DNA of 64,000 bases from Maratus speciosus (GCA_963932465.1 OZ010792.1:285121836-285185835); one strand, 5' to 3'; positions 1 to 12,740 are shown, counted from the first letter of the stretch. Notes: generated by a model from the sequence alone, not told the origin. Made by a program: numbers and translations.

Positions 1-667
1 AAACTACCATTTAGAACGTTTTTTAGAACGCTTTTTGTGCATTTTCACCCCTTTTAAATTTCGAATTGTTTAAGAACTGTTCTTAGACACCATTTGTATC
101 TTATAAGTAACTAATATTCCAAATTTCATATTTCTAGGTCCTTCAGTAATGCAAAAATCGCATTTTTAGAACGTTTTTTGCTCCTGCACCCCCTTTGGGG
201 TAGTGGCAATGACATAAAATATAGCCTATGTTCTAAGTTGGACTAACACCATCATTTTGACACCAATATTTTTTAAATCGGTTTGGTATTTCCTGAGATT
301 ATGTAGAAACTACCATTTAGAACGTTTTTTAGAACGCTTTTTGTGCATTTTCACCCCTTTTAAATTTCGAATTGTTTAAGAACTGTTCTTATACACCATT
401 TATATCTTATAAGTAACTAATATTCCAAATTTCATATTTCTAGGCCCTTCAGTAACGCAAAAATCGCATTTTTAGAACTTTTTTGCTCCTGCACCCCCTT
501 TGGGTTAGTGGCACCGACATAAGATATAGCCTATGTTCTAAGTTGGGCGAACACCATCATTTTGATACCATTACATTTGGAATCGGTTCGGTAGTTCCTG
601 AGCTTATCTCCGACAAATAAACAATTTTTACCTCTTTATAATAGGAGTATGATATGATGAGTATAGA
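1..667 (-). mobile_element. Helitron-like element, 5' portion made of ~300-bp tandem repeats
   Basis: Two copies of a ~305-bp repeat (the second begins near 306) recur with motifs such as TTTAGAACGTTTTTTAGAACG and TTTCTAGGCCCTTCAGTAA. On the minus strand the block starts at 667 with TCTATACTCATCAT after an A, which matches the Helitron 5' rule (A before a TC start) and the termini at 3178 and 4890. The element runs off the left edge, so its 3' end is unseen. No coding potential was found. Assignment to Helitrons rests on the terminus and on the repeat-rich non-autonomous layout. Confidence 0.55.
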
Positions 668-670
668 TTA

Positions 671-3178
671 CTAGCAAACCCCGTGGCTTTGCTCGCGTAA
701 TATTTGAAATATGCCAAGTGATATTTATATGTTTAATGTTTAGTAAAAGGTACTAACTAAATTTTTATTTTATTAAAAGGTACTTATTACTTTTAGGAAT
801 AATAAAAAAAATTACTGTTTAAAGCTCAGTTTGATTAAACATCATTGTTACACTGCATAATGCAGAAATGAGATTTAAATTAATAAAACGAAATAAAACT
901 AAATAAATAATAATTATGAAAATATTTTGAAACTTTTATGCTCAATTAATACGCTCATTTCAGTATTCATTTGAAGTTTTGATTTTTTTTAGAAACCATC
1001 TTCTTACATCTTAAAATTAACCATCATGTCAAATTCTGAGTCCTACCACCTCTGTCAACATAAAAGGCTATGTTGAAATATGAACTGTCACCATTAATTT
1101 GCCAACATTAATTTTGAAATTGGTTTGTTATTTCCTAATATTCCACAGAAACGTAATTTAGAAAGATTTTAAAGGCCTTTTTTAGAACGTTTGTTGTTCC
1201 TGTGAAGCCCAGGTAGTAGATTCATCGGCGTAAAATATAGCCTGTGTAGGATCAGGGACTGTTACCATTGATTCGCAACTATTACTTTTATATTTGGTTT
1301 ATATTCCCTGAAATTGCGTAGAAATCGTAATTTAGGGCTTTTTTAGAATGCTTTTCGCACCTCCCCTTCACTTCACCCCTTCACTTCACCCCTTTTTAAT
1401 TCGAATTTATTTTCGACAGTCCTTCGAGGGCATTTATATTTTATAAGTAACTACCATGCCATATTTAAAGTTTCTAGTCTTTTCAGTATCATAGAAATCG
1501 CAATTTAGAAAGTTTTTAGCCAACTGCAACCCTCTGGTGGTAGTGGCACAGACATAAAATATAGCTTATGTTTGAGCAGGTTCTATCACCAACAATTTGT
1601 TATCATTATTTTTTCATTTGGTTTGGTATTTGATAAGATTACATAAAAATTGTAATTTATAACGCTTTTCGCTCACTTCATGTTTTTAAATTTGAAATTT
1701 TCTTTCGACAGTTCATAGAAAGCAGTTGCATCTTGTAAGTAAATAATATGCCATACTTCAAAGTGTTAGACCCTTCAGTTATGCAAAAAACGCAAATTAG
1801 AACATGTTTTGCTTTTGCAACCCTCAGATGTTAGTGACAGCAACATAAAATATAACCTATGTTTTAGCAGGGACTGTCGCCATCATTTTAACACCATTAT
1901 ATTTGAAATCGGTTCAGTATTTCCTGAGATTGCATAGAAATTGCAATTTAGAACGTTTTTTACAACGCTTTTTGCGCATTTTGACCCCCCCCCCCTTTTA
2001 AGTTTCGATTTTTTTTAGGAAATGTCCTTAGAGATCATTGATATCTTATAACTAACGACCATTCTAAATTTCACGATTCAAGGCCCTTCCCTCACGCAAA
2101 AACCGCAATTTAGAACGTTTTTCTCCTGCACCGACATACAACATAGCCTATCTTGGAGCAAACGTTGTCACCATCATTTTGATGTCATTATTTTTTAAAT
2201 CGGTTTGGTATTTCCTGAGATTGTGTAGAAATCACCATTTAGAACGTTTTTTAGAACGCTTTTCGCGCATTTTCACCCCTTTTAAATTTCGAATTGTTTA
2301 AGAACTGTTCTTAGAAATCCTTTATATCTAATAAGTAGCTGATACTTCAAATTTCATATTTCTAGGCCCTTCAGTAACACATAAATCGCATTTTTAGAAC
2401 GTTTTTTTTCTCCTGCACCTCCTTTCAGGTAGCGGCACCGACATAAAACATAGCCTATCTTGGAGCAAGCGTTGTCACCAATATTTTTTAAATCGGTTTG
2501 GTATTTCCTGAGACTGGGTAGAAACTACCATTTAGAACGTTTTTTAGAACGCTTTTTGTGCATTTTCACCCCTTTTAAATTTCGGATTGTTTAAGAACTA
2601 TTCTTAGACATCATTTATATCTTATAAGTAACTAATATTCCAAATTTCATATTTCTAGGCTCTTCAGTAACGCAAAAATCGCATTTTTAGAACGTTTTTT
2701 GCTCCTGCACCCCCTTTGGTGTAGTGGCACCGACATAAAACATAGCCTATCTTGGAGCAAGCGTTGTCACCATGATTTTGACACCAATACTTTTTAAATC
2801 GGTTTGGTATTTCCTGAGATTGTGTAGAAACTACAATTTAGAACGTTTTTTGGAACACTTTTTGTGCATTTTCCGCGCTTTTAAATTTCGAATTGTTTGA
2901 GAACTGTTCTTAGACATCATTTATATCTTATAAGTAACTAATATTCAAAATTTCATATTTCTAGGCCCTTCAGTAACACGTAAATCGCATTTTTCGAACG
3001 TTTTTTGCTCCTGCACTCCCTTTGGGGTAGTGGCACCGACATAAGATATAGCCTATGTTCTAAGTTGGGCGAACACCATCATTTTGATACCATTACTTTT
3101 GGAATCGGTTCGGTAGTTCCTGAGCTTATCTCCGACAAATAAACAATTTTTTCCTCTTTATAATATGATGAGTATAGA
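671..3178 (-). mobile_element. Non-autonomous Helitron-like element filled with ~300-bp tandem repeats
   Basis: Read on the minus strand, the element begins TCTATACTCATCAT at 3178 and ends in CTAG at 671, followed by T. The 3' end is preceded by a GC-rich tail (GCGAGCAAAGCCACGGGG) that could form the subterminal hairpin. The inside holds about seven to eight copies of the 300-bp repeat. Copies next to the 5' end (2220-3170) are well preserved, and they decay steadily toward the 3' end (about 960-1900). Poly-C and poly-T runs occur inside. No ORF is present. The minus-strand base before TC is T rather than the usual A. Confidence 0.55.
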
Positions 3179-4566
3179 AGAATAGATAACGCTTTATAAT
3201 ATTAGCATTAGATGTACAGATACAAAAGCCATTTATCTGTTACAAATTAAAGTGCCCGACCATGCCCAGAATTTGAAGGATGTTTGTTCTGAAAAATCAA
3301 TTTCAAAATTTAACATACAACATAAAACAAACATTAACAAAAGCCGTCGAAATGTTGTACGCATGAATCATATGAAAACACTATATAAAAATTTATAAAT
3401 GTATATAACAGACACAAAAGAATACAGCTATAAATGAACTTATTTCAATTTATAATTGGAGCAGTAATGTTAAAATACGCCAATATTTCCCTAATCGGGT
3501 TTTTATCATGCTTCAATACATTTTTCACACTTATATGACGTTTTACTATATTCACCACGTCCTTTATATTTCCAATATGACGTAATATTTTCTTCTTTCA
3601 CGTGGAAACCTTGAAATAGAAAAGTTATAAAGTTATATTCACTTTCATTTAAATTCGTCAAACTATTTATTTCATTTTCATTTTTCACGTGAATATCTTG
3701 TAATAGAAAAGTTATGATATAATATTCACCTTTTTTAAATTCGGCAAACTATTTATTTCATTTTCATTTTTCACGTGGAAATCTTGCTGTAGAAAATTAA
3801 TTGTTGCAGTAAGAATTTCATTGTGTATTTTAATTGTTGGCAACTGCTATAACGAAAAATATTTAAATTGGAGGAATGGGTGCAAGAAAACACAATGGAA
3901 AATCCACCAATTAACCCGTAAAATCGGGTCTGTAGGTGGTTTCCACAAAGATATGACTTGGCAGACCAGTTACATTTCAATACGCTAATCGATATTTAAC
4001 TAATCCTAAAATTTCAGCCGAAAACTCGATGAGATGATGATCTGTGCACACGCCTCCCGGTCTTTAATAAAATTTGTTTTAAGGAAATAAAAGATAGAAA
4101 GATGGACAGATAAACTGAAAGATTTGCCTTATTAAGATTTTTGTAGAAGCATATAAAAATTCATTCAGCTTGAAATCATATAACACCTTTATAACTCAGG
4201 CTAATTTTATGTAATCGGGTTTTGGCGACCAACATATCTTATCTATAACTACAATATTTCTTTTACAGATTTAAAATTAACAATAAATTAACAGTAAGTA
4301 GGCTATACAATATAATAACACTAGCAGCGGACTTTAGACGCCGCATCTTTCGCACATCGTTAAAGACAGTTTATTAGTTACACATTTCATTTAATTAAAA
4401 GGAGATTTCTAAACTTTCATATGGAATTAGCATATTTTCCCACTATAGGGACCTTGGCATTTTTTTAAAATCTTGGCGTAATTCGGACTTCAGAAACTGA
4501 GATATGTTGCCAAATGATATAAACAACTATGAAAACAAACCTGATGAACTTTTATGTTATTTATAT
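3179..4566. other. Non-coding spacer with a short direct repeat
   Basis: No gene is recognisable. At 3599-3776 there are two full copies and the start of a third of an ~87-bp direct repeat, each starting CACGTG and containing ATAGAAAAGTTAT and ATTTATTTCATTTTC. The rest is AT-rich unique-looking sequence lying between two outward-facing Helitron-type 5' ends. Confidence 0.5.
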
Positions 4567-4574
4567 ATGTATTT

Positions 4575-4857
4575 GGTACTTCTTAGTTATCCCGTCGACC
4601 AACTTTGCCAAATTATATAAATCGCCAAACCACTCGCCAAATTATACACATTGACATAATTTTTATTTTAAATAACGAAAGAACAAATAAATTAGTAAAA
4701 CATTAATGAAAATGCGAATAAAACGTCGAATTAATGGTTTTATTGGCCATTATTGGCATTTAATCTTAAATTAATTAATTAATGACAAACCATTATTGCC
4801 ATTTAATCTTACAATTTGGCGACAGTAATTTGGTCGACGGGATAACTAAGAAGTACC
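4575..4857. mobile_element. 283-bp MITE with perfect 28-bp inverted repeats and 8-bp target duplication
   Basis: The left end GGTACTTCTTAGTTATCCCG is repeated perfectly in inverted form at the right end, and the match runs 28 bp to GACCAA. ATGTATTT flanks both sides (4567-4574 and 4858-4865), a perfect 8-bp target duplication. The interior is AT-rich and non-coding. The superfamily is uncertain: 8 bp fits hAT or P-type, but the ends do not start with CA. Partial right halves of the same family occur at about 22855-23039 and 34075-34249. Confidence 0.85.
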
Positions 4858-4889
4858 ATGTATTTATATACATATAAACATTTTATTTA

Positions 4890-5650
4890 TCTATACTCTA
4901 TACTCATCATATTATAAAGAGGTAAAAGTTGTTTATTTGTAGGAGGTAAGCTCTGGAACTACCGAACCGATTCCAAAAGTAATGGCATCAAAATGATGGT
5001 GTTAGTCCAACTTAGAACATAGGCTATATCTTATGTCCGTGCTACAGGCCAAATGGGACGCAGGAGCAAAAACGTTCTAAAAATGCAATTTCTGTGTTAC
5101 TGAAAGGCCTAGAAACATGAAATTTGGAATGGTAGTTACATATAAGATACTAGTGATCTCTAAGGACATTTCTTAAAAAAAATCGAAATTAAAAAGGGCT
5201 GAAAATGCGCGAAAAGCGTTCTAAAAAACGTTCTAAATGGCGATTTTTACGCAATTTCAGGAAGTACCAAACCGATTTCAAAAATAATGGTTTCAAAATG
5301 ATGGCGACAACCCTTACTCCAACATAGACTACATTTTATGTCGGTGCCACTGCCCCTAAAGAGGTGCAGGAGCAAAAAAAAACGTTCGAAATTGTGATTT
5401 TTATGTTACTGAAGGACACAGATACATGGAATTTGACATGGTAGTTACTTATTAGATATACATTATCTCTAAGAACATTTCTTAAAAAATTCGAAATTAA
5501 AGAGGGCTGAAAATGCGCAAAAAGCGTTCTAATTGGCGATTTTTACGCAATATCAAGAAGTACCAAACCGATTTAAAAAATAATGGTGTCAAAATAATGG
5601 TCAAAAACCTTGCGCTAATATAGGCTACATTTTATGTCGGTTCCACTACC
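4890..5650 (+). mobile_element. Helitron-like 5' end with degenerate ~300-bp repeats, plus orientation
   Basis: A TC start after A (TCTATACTCTATACTC, the start motif duplicated in tandem) leads into two to three copies of the repeat seen inverted at 1-3170. Examples are AACTACCGAACCGATTCC and TAGGCTATATCTTATGTC. No 3' CTAG end is visible before the sequence changes near 5650, so the copy is probably truncated. With the element ending at 3178 it forms an outward-facing pair of related 5' ends. Confidence 0.5.
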
Positions 5651-5759
5651 CCCTTGTTTTTTCCATGTTGGCATCATTATAAACAATTGAGAAAAAAAAA
5701 TCTTCCACCCGTCCTTTTGCAAGGTAACCTCCTTTTTTTTTGGTACATTTCCCCTAGAC

Positions 5760-6372
5760 TATAAAGGTGGTTTTTAAATGGGTTATGAATTTTTACGCTG
5801 AACTCCATTTAGTTCACTAAGAAATGTTTGTAGAATATAGTAAATATAGATAAAATGATATACAGTGTCAGGCAAAGAATGGGATGCATGCCATCTATGG
5901 ATGATAATTTCTGGAAATGTGATTTCATTAGTTTTAAGAGCGTTTTTGATTGAATTAAATTTTAGCTAAATAGTGACGTGTAATACAGGTTGTAGATAAA
6001 CTACAGGGTTGTTCAAAGTATTCATGTATGTTTCCATCTATTAGTATAAATTGTTGAAAGATAAATTTTAACCTGTTATGTGTTTTCTTGCGAAACGAAA
6101 TTTTCCTATTATATAGTATATACATATCAACCTACAGTTCAAATACAAGGCTGTTTAAAAGAATTGTAATACATGTTTGGCTATGGACGGTAACTGCTGA
6201 AATCAGTTTTTCAAATGCTTTATGCGTTTTCTAAAATGTTTACTTAGTTATCTTATTTACCTTATTTCCTTGAATAACGAAGTTTTGTTAAAGCATTCAG
6301 GAAGTGTTGTAAAGTGTCTCATAATTCATAATTCAAGTGTCTCATGCTTAACGCATGATTTTTCTTTCTTGT
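5760..6372 (+). repeat. Dispersed ~600-bp repeat, copy 1
   Basis: Closely matches 13482-14055 in the same orientation. Shared stretches include AAGAAATGTTTGTAGAATAT, ATAATTTCTGGAAATGTGAT and CTTAACGCATGATTTTTCTT. A related minus-strand copy lies near 62760-63290. The similarity stops abruptly at about 6372 where Gypsy coding sequence begins, so 6372 is an element boundary or truncation point. Non-coding; class unknown. Confidence 0.6.
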
Positions 6373-6375
6373 TTC

Positions 6376-6512
6376 TTAATTACATTCATTTGCATTTCGT
6401 CTGGGAGCAACTAACATATCATTACCATTAACGCATTTATAAATGACATCGTTTTTAACTAAATAATTATCATAAGCTTTGCTTATAGAATTTCTTTTAT
6501 TGTTTTTATATG
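6376..6512 (-). pseudogene. Gypsy pol fragment: linker before the integrase
   Basis: Minus-strand translation contains YDNYLVKNDVIYK and DMLVAPRR, typical of the segment between RNase H and the integrase zinc finger of K02A2.6-like Gypsy pol. It ends at 6376 against a dispersed repeat and at 6512 against the duplicated octamer of the 10.8-kb hAT insertion. The upstream pol sequence resumes at 17351. A frameshift and stop lie close to the junction. Degraded. Confidence 0.65.
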
Positions 6513-6829
6513 CTCTTGAGCAGTGTTTCTCAAACTTTTTCGGTTGATGGCACACTAAAAATATCTGGAAATATTTACGGCATATCTGAATATAAAAAAG
6601 TCCTTCCGGCCAGTGCCGGGAGGAAGAGGTAGCTTTCATATTCCTTATTTTAAAAAAGCCAACTTATATCATTCAAACACACGAAGCTCATTTTAGTGGA
6701 AACCGAATATAGGAGATTCAATACTAATTTTTATCAATATAATGAATGAGAATTTTGCGAAATTAGTCAGCTTTATCCAAGCTGACACAAGCTTGACAAG
6801 CTCACTCACATCGGAATCGGTTGATATAT

Positions 6830-8795
6830 ACGAGTACGGTCGCATGCAAAAAATCAGATTTTTCAAAATGTCACCCACAATAGAAATTGAAACTGTTATA
6901 TCCGAGCCATTTTTTAAGGTAAAGACAAACAAAAAATGCTCCTGAATCCTTATATCAAAGTCAAATACGTAAGAAAGAAACCTTTTTCAATTTCTAATTT
7001 TTTTGCACCTCACTTTAAATAAATATATATATTTTTTTAATTTAATGACCGCCATTTTGAAACAAGATGGCTGATGAATCTGGCCAGCGAACTTGGTCGA
7101 GGTATTGATGTATATTATCCACATGCCTTCTTACATCGAAATAGGCGAATACGTGCGTTATCGCGTGACAAATACAAGATCGTTTCAAAATGTTAGCCAT
7201 GCTAGAAATTCAAAGTGCTATAATTCAACCATTTTTTAAGATATAAACAAAAGAACAAATTTTCAGAAACAAAAACTGCTCCGGAATCTTTGTATCAAAG
7301 ACAAACACATAAAAAAAATCTTTTTCATTTTCTAATTTTTTAATACCTCATTTTAAATTTAATTTTTTTTAAATGGCAACCCTTTTGAAACTAGATGGCG
7401 AATGAAGCTGGCCAACGATCTCGGTCGAGACATTGGTATGTACAATGTACAGACCAAGTTACATAAAATCGGTTCATAAATACGCCTGTTATCGCGTGAC
7501 AAAAATCAGGTCGTTTTAAAATGTCAGCCACAATAGAAATTCAAAATGCTATTACTCAGCCATTTTTTTAGATATAGACGAAACAAAAACTGTTCCGGAA
7601 TCTTTGTATTAAGGTCAAACACATACGAAAACAATCTTTTTCATTTTCCAATTTTTTGGTATCTCATTTTAAGTTTTTTATTTTTAATTTTTTTTTATAA
7701 ATGGCCGCCATTTTGAAACAAGATGGCGTATGAAGCTGGCCAACGAACTCGGTCGATACATTGGTATGTACTATGTACACACCAAGGTACATCCAAATCG
7801 GTTCATAAATACGCCTGTTATTACGTGACAAAAATCAGGACGTTTCAAAATGTCAGCCACGCTAGAAATTCAAAATGCTATAACTCAGCCATTTCTTAAG
7901 ATATAGACGAAACAAAAACTGCTCCCGAATCTTTTTATCATTGTCAAACACATAAGAAGAAAATATCTTTTCAATTTTTTGGTACCACATTTCAAATTAA
8001 ATTTTTTCTTAAAAATTTAAATGGCCGCCATTTTTAAACAAGATGGCGGATGAAGCTGGCCATCGAACCCGGTCGAGACATTGGTATTTACTATGTATAA
8101 ACGAAGTTACATCCAAATCGGTTCATAAATACGCCTTTTATCGCGTGACAAAATTCAGGACGTTTCAAAATGTCAGCCACGCTAGAAATTAAAAATGCTG
8201 CAACTCAGCCATTTTTTAAGATATAGACGAAACTCAAACTGCTCCGAAATCTTTGTATAAAGGTCAAATACATAAGAAAAAAATATTTTTCCATTTTCAA
8301 TTTTTTGGTACCACATTTCAAATTTAAAATTTTTTAAAAAATTTTAAATGGCCGCCATTTTGAAACTAAATGGCGGATGAAGCTGGTCAACGAACTCGGA
8401 CGAGACATTGGTATATACTATGTACACACCAAATTACATCGAAATCGGTTCATAAATACGCCTTTTATCGCGTGACAAAATTCAGGATGTTTCAAAATGT
8501 CAGCCACTTTAGAAATTCAAAATGCTATAACTCAGCCATTTTTTAAGATATAGACGAAACAAAAACTGATCCGGAATCACATAAGAAAAAAATATTTTTA
8601 CATTTTTAATTTTTTGGTACCACATTTCAAATTTCAAATTTTTTTAAAAATTTTAAATGGCCGCCATTTTGAAAAAAAAAACGGCGGATGAATCTGGCCA
8701 ACGAACTCGGTCGAGACATTGGTATGTACTATGTACACACCGAATTACATCGAAATCGGTTTATAATTACGAGAGTTACAGTGTGACATAGGTCA
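6830..8795 (+). repeat. ~325-bp tandem repeat, about six copies
   Basis: The anchor GCCGCCATTTTGAAACAAGA and its variants recur near 7047, 7374, 7702, 8020, 8347 and 8658 (spacing 311-328 bp). Each is followed by a GGCCAACGAACTCGGTCGAG-like block, an AATACGCCTGTTATCGCGTG block and CAAAATGTCAGCCACGCTAG. Small apparent ORFs in it are frame accidents. It sits just inside the left end of the hAT composite. Confidence 0.85.
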
Positions 8796-8865
8796 GATAT
8801 ACCGGGTGTCCCAAAAAGGACTGACTGATTTTAAAATTCAATAACTTGCAAACGGTGACAACCCT

Positions 8866-9130
8866 CATAGCATGCATGGTCACGGTGACGTCATTGTGAC
8901 GTCACTGTAAGTCACTGTGGTCACGTCACATCTGTGACCAAAATGCCACCACTCAGTGATGTCACGTTGTGACTGAGATGTGAACTTCTTAGAAAACTTT
9001 AAAAAATTACAAAAATTCTTCAAAACATGTTATTTACTGTAAAATTATATTTTTCTATCAATTAAAAAAAAATTGAGACGTCATTGTTATGTCATTGCAT
9101 TTAACGTACATCACGTCATATATGTGACAA
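8866..9130. repeat. CRE-like TGACGTCA-rich block, left arm
   Basis: Dense GTGACGTCA, GTCACGTCACA and TGTGAC motifs. The octamer TGACGTCA is the classic CREB/ATF site. Similar blocks occupy the opposite arm (15255-15590), so here the motif density is a property of the repeat. It ends in a low-complexity poly-C/poly-A stretch at 9129-9170 that is likely length-variable. Confidence 0.6.
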
Positions 9131-9179
9131 ACCCCCCCCCCCCCCCAAAAAAAAAAAAAAAAAAAAAAAAACCCACCAT

Positions 9180-9890
9180 ATTGTAAGTCACAATGTGAAA
9201 AAAATATGAACTTTTAAAATCTTTGAAAATGAAGAGAAATATTTTAAACAGTATTTTAAACAGTCCCGAGTTACAGCGGCATGAGGAATGAAAATATATT
9301 AGTGGATAGCAAATGGTAAATTCTGTCACGAAGGGGGGGGGGGACATAATATATAAAGTGCACGATACAAGCATTAAAGCAATTTGGATAACATATTTAG
9401 AATTAGGAGTATTAAATCTGTACAGTATTTAGTTTGCAGAGAGGAAACTATTTTATTTTTTTTTTGCCAACCAGTGGTATTCGAAACACTTCTGTGGTTT
9501 CAAACTAAAAATTTTCTATTACAGTTAAGTCTGCAGCTTTTAATGAGCACGTAGAAAGAGTCTTCAGAGTTTAGTCGGAGTTTTTTTCTTGAGAGAGTTT
9601 TTTTTTCCTGACAACTATTTAACTATTTTAAGTAACTATTTTTGAAAAAATTCAACTTCTTTCAGACTTTTCAAATAAATTAACATTTTCCGAAAAAAAA
9701 AAAAATATATACAAAATTTATGCAAAACGCATGATAATAATTTATTATTCGTATTTCAAATTTATATTTTACAGATATGACTTTAAAAAAAAGTTATTTT
9801 ACAAATTGTTTTATTTTACAGAAAATTAATATGAAAAGATTGTCAGATTGACAAAGAATTCTTTTATTTTATCCTCGATAATCCTTTTTA
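9180..9890. other. Non-coding AT-rich interval
   Basis: No gene is recognised. It contains a poly-G run near 9330 and poly-T/poly-A tracts (9450, 9700). The small ORF crossing the homopolymers is not credible. Confidence 0.5.
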
Positions 9891-10779
9891 GGTGCGTTCG
9901 TAATTATATAAATACGTAGCACCTATAGTCGTCGTTCAGTCCGTCCGTCCGTCTGTCCGTCCGTCTGTCCGCATGTAACAGAGCAAAAACTACCCAACCG
10001 AATGGTCTGAAATTTCAAATATATGATTGTTGCAAAATTTTGTCGAGCCATTTCAAATTTTATGAAAATCGGATGTATAGTTTAATTACAGGGACAGTCA
10101 AAAGTTTTTCTTTACATTACGGCCAATGGGAAAAATTATTGCAAGTGCATTTTAATGATATTAGAGCCTTCCGAATGATCTGAAATTTTAAAGATATAAC
10201 TGTTGCAAAATTTTGTCGAGCCCTTTCAAATTTTAGGAAAATCGGATGTATAGTTTAATTACAGGGACAGTCAAAAGTTTTTCTTTACATTACGGACAAT
10301 GGGAAAAATTATTGCAAGTGCATTTTAATGATATTAGAGCCTTCCGAATGATCTGAAATTTTAAAGATATAACTGTTACAAAATTTTGTCGAGCCCTTTC
10401 AAATTTTAGAAAAATCGGATGTATAGTTTAATTACAGGGACAGTCAAAAGTTTTTCTTTACATTACGGCCAATGGGAAAAATTATTGCAAGTGGATTTTA
10501 ATGATATTAGAGCCTTCCGAATGATCTGAAATTTTAAAGATATAACTGTTGCAAAATTTTGTCGAGCCCTTTCAAATTTTAGGAAAATCGGATGTATAGT
10601 TTAATTACAGGGACAGTCAAAAGTGTTCCGTTACATTACGGGGAATGGGAAAAAAATGTTGGAAGTGCATTTTAATGATGTATCAGACTATGCGCTTTAT
10701 GAAGTGCAAAAAATTATACATTCAGTACAATATGGGGTGCAAAAAATAATTATAAAACTAGTTATAGTACGAACGCACC
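9891..10779. mobile_element. 889-bp inverted-repeat element with internal ~172-bp tandem repeats
   Basis: The ends GGTGCGTTCGTA and TACGAACGCACC are perfect inverses. The interior begins with CCGTCCGTCTGTCC tracts. About four copies of a ~172-bp unit follow (ATGATATTAGAGCCTTCCGA at 10155, 10327 and 10500), each holding CAGGGACAGTCAAAAGT and TTACATTACGGCCAATGGG. No clear target duplication. The unit is related to 12900-13480 and 62760-63150. Confidence 0.75.
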
Positions 10780-10833
10780 TCATTTGCCACGTTTGACGAG
10801 CAATTTCCAACTTGTTTATTTATTAAGAACATA

Positions 10834-11217
10834 TCGCTCACCCGCAAGAAAAGTGACACATCTCACAGAAATTCATTTTGCGTTTTATTCCACTAAAAGA
10901 TTTGTCATAGGTACGTCTTGCTATACAAACAGTTTCATAAGTTTAGCTACATGAAAAATCACGTTATTATGCTATATGTCCATTTGTAACCAAAGAAGAG
11001 GGGTGGATTATGTAATGAGGTAAAATTATCCAACCCTCCAAACCACATCCTAAGTTTTCATTCTTATGTGCTTTACGCTTTTATGCACTTTTTAATTCTT
11101 GTATGCAGAGTTAAGTGCTATAATTTCATGTTACAGTAAAATCATGCACATTATCTTTTGCCTCCCCTGTGAAATTTACTTTTGTCGAGATGTGTCACTT
11201 TTCTTGCGGGTGAGCGA
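10834..11217. mobile_element. 384-bp MITE, TA target duplication
   Basis: The left end TCGCTCACCCGCAAGAAAAG is mirrored at the right by CTTTTCTTGCGGGTGAGCGA, up to single-base differences further in. The inverted repeats are ~32 bp (through GTGACACATCTC). TA flanks both sides. The interior is non-coding. This fits a Tc1/mariner-derived MITE. Confidence 0.8.
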
Positions 11218-11224
11218 TATTTTG

Positions 11225-12740
11225 TATTTATTACGTGTGAAACAAATTTTACTTTAAGAAAAGGGGGGTGGGGGTTCATTATTACCATTAAATTGATATT
11301 TACTCATTTTAAAAATTTAAACAAAGTTTTATCTAATAAACTGTAATTATTATTATCATTATTATCATTATTATTATTATTATTTACAAAAAAGAACCTT
11401 TACAATCCATTGTAACTTAAATTGTTTGGAACCGATAAAAAGAAAAGATAAAATACATTGGAAAATTCTCCAAAAAGAAAATTTTAATTAAAGACAGTCT
11501 CATAAAATTATTGCGCATCTGAGTTCGAAATCTTTTGTATTCAAAAAGAAATAACGATAAAAAAGAACATCTGCTGAAAATCAAAATCGTCTGCGCACAG
11601 AAGAGAAGATGCCGGAAGTTTACTCTGTTTAGAACATCACGAAGTCTACAACACTTTTTTATAAAATAAGAGAAAGAAGCACGCCATTTTAAAATATTAC
11701 AAATACACGGATATTATAAATGGGACGTAAATGTAAGTCTTATTTAATTTAAATGTTTTATCCCTGTTTTGTATATTATGATGACTTAAATAGTTTTATG
11801 TTATATTAGTAAGGGACTGTTCTGCAATTGTTTTCAGAAACATTTTCCTATTCGATGCTGCGTTGAAAAATATCTTAATCTGCGATCACTTAAACAGAAA
11901 AGAAAAAAAAAACAGCTGCGCAGAGACTGATTCATAACTGCATTCAGAGTGGAATTAATTCAAAGATTAATTTGCTGTTACTTGAGATTGAAAATATGTT
12001 GAGAAAATGATTTGGAATTTTTTTCGGCTTCTTACTGTTTTGTGTTTCCTGATTACTAACACTTACATTAGTTATAGACATTATTATTTTGGAGTTAAAT
12101 ATGATTTTCTATTATTATGATATTTCGAAACTATTTCAGATTAGAAATTAGCATTATATTGGGAAAATGTATTTTTACGTATTACACTAGTGAAACTTTT
12201 CAAAGATTTTTCTTTTGGTGCTAATAATATTTTAAATTATTATTTAAAATCATAAATCTTCATACCAATGGTTTTCAGATTTAGCATTTGCCAAAATTAT
12301 AAAATAATAGAAATTTCTTATAACATATGCGAAGATTTTTGAGATATTGTTAAATCTAATAATACATTTAATTCATCTATTGTAATTTATTGTTGTTTAA
12401 TAGTACAATTATAAATACTAATTATTATTTTTAGTGTTTTTCAAATTGGTATATTTATTTTTTTTAATTGTATATAAGCATTTTTTTTTTGTTTGTGATT
12501 TTAATCTAACATTTAATTATGGACATTCTGAAGCGGTTATTAAATTTTCGTCTATTATAAAATTATTTTCTAAGTTTATGATATACGTAATTATTGGCAC
12601 TAAAAGTAAAATATGATATTTAAACATTGAAATAAAAAGTTTTTCGTGTCTAATAGGAAGTTTATAAATTAAACTACTTTAGTATATATATATTTTTTTA
12701 AGTTCATATTTATTTACATAATATAGGAATGAATATTTTT
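11225..12740. other. Non-coding AT-rich interval
   Basis: No gene, inverted repeat or tandem array is recognised apart from an ATT microsatellite at about 11345-11385 and several poly-A/T runs. The short ORFs are not protein-like. Confidence 0.5.

Noticed and set aside
9129..9172. Poly-C/poly-A tract as a biological signal
   Set aside because: Low-complexity run likely to be length-variable or affected by sequencing error.
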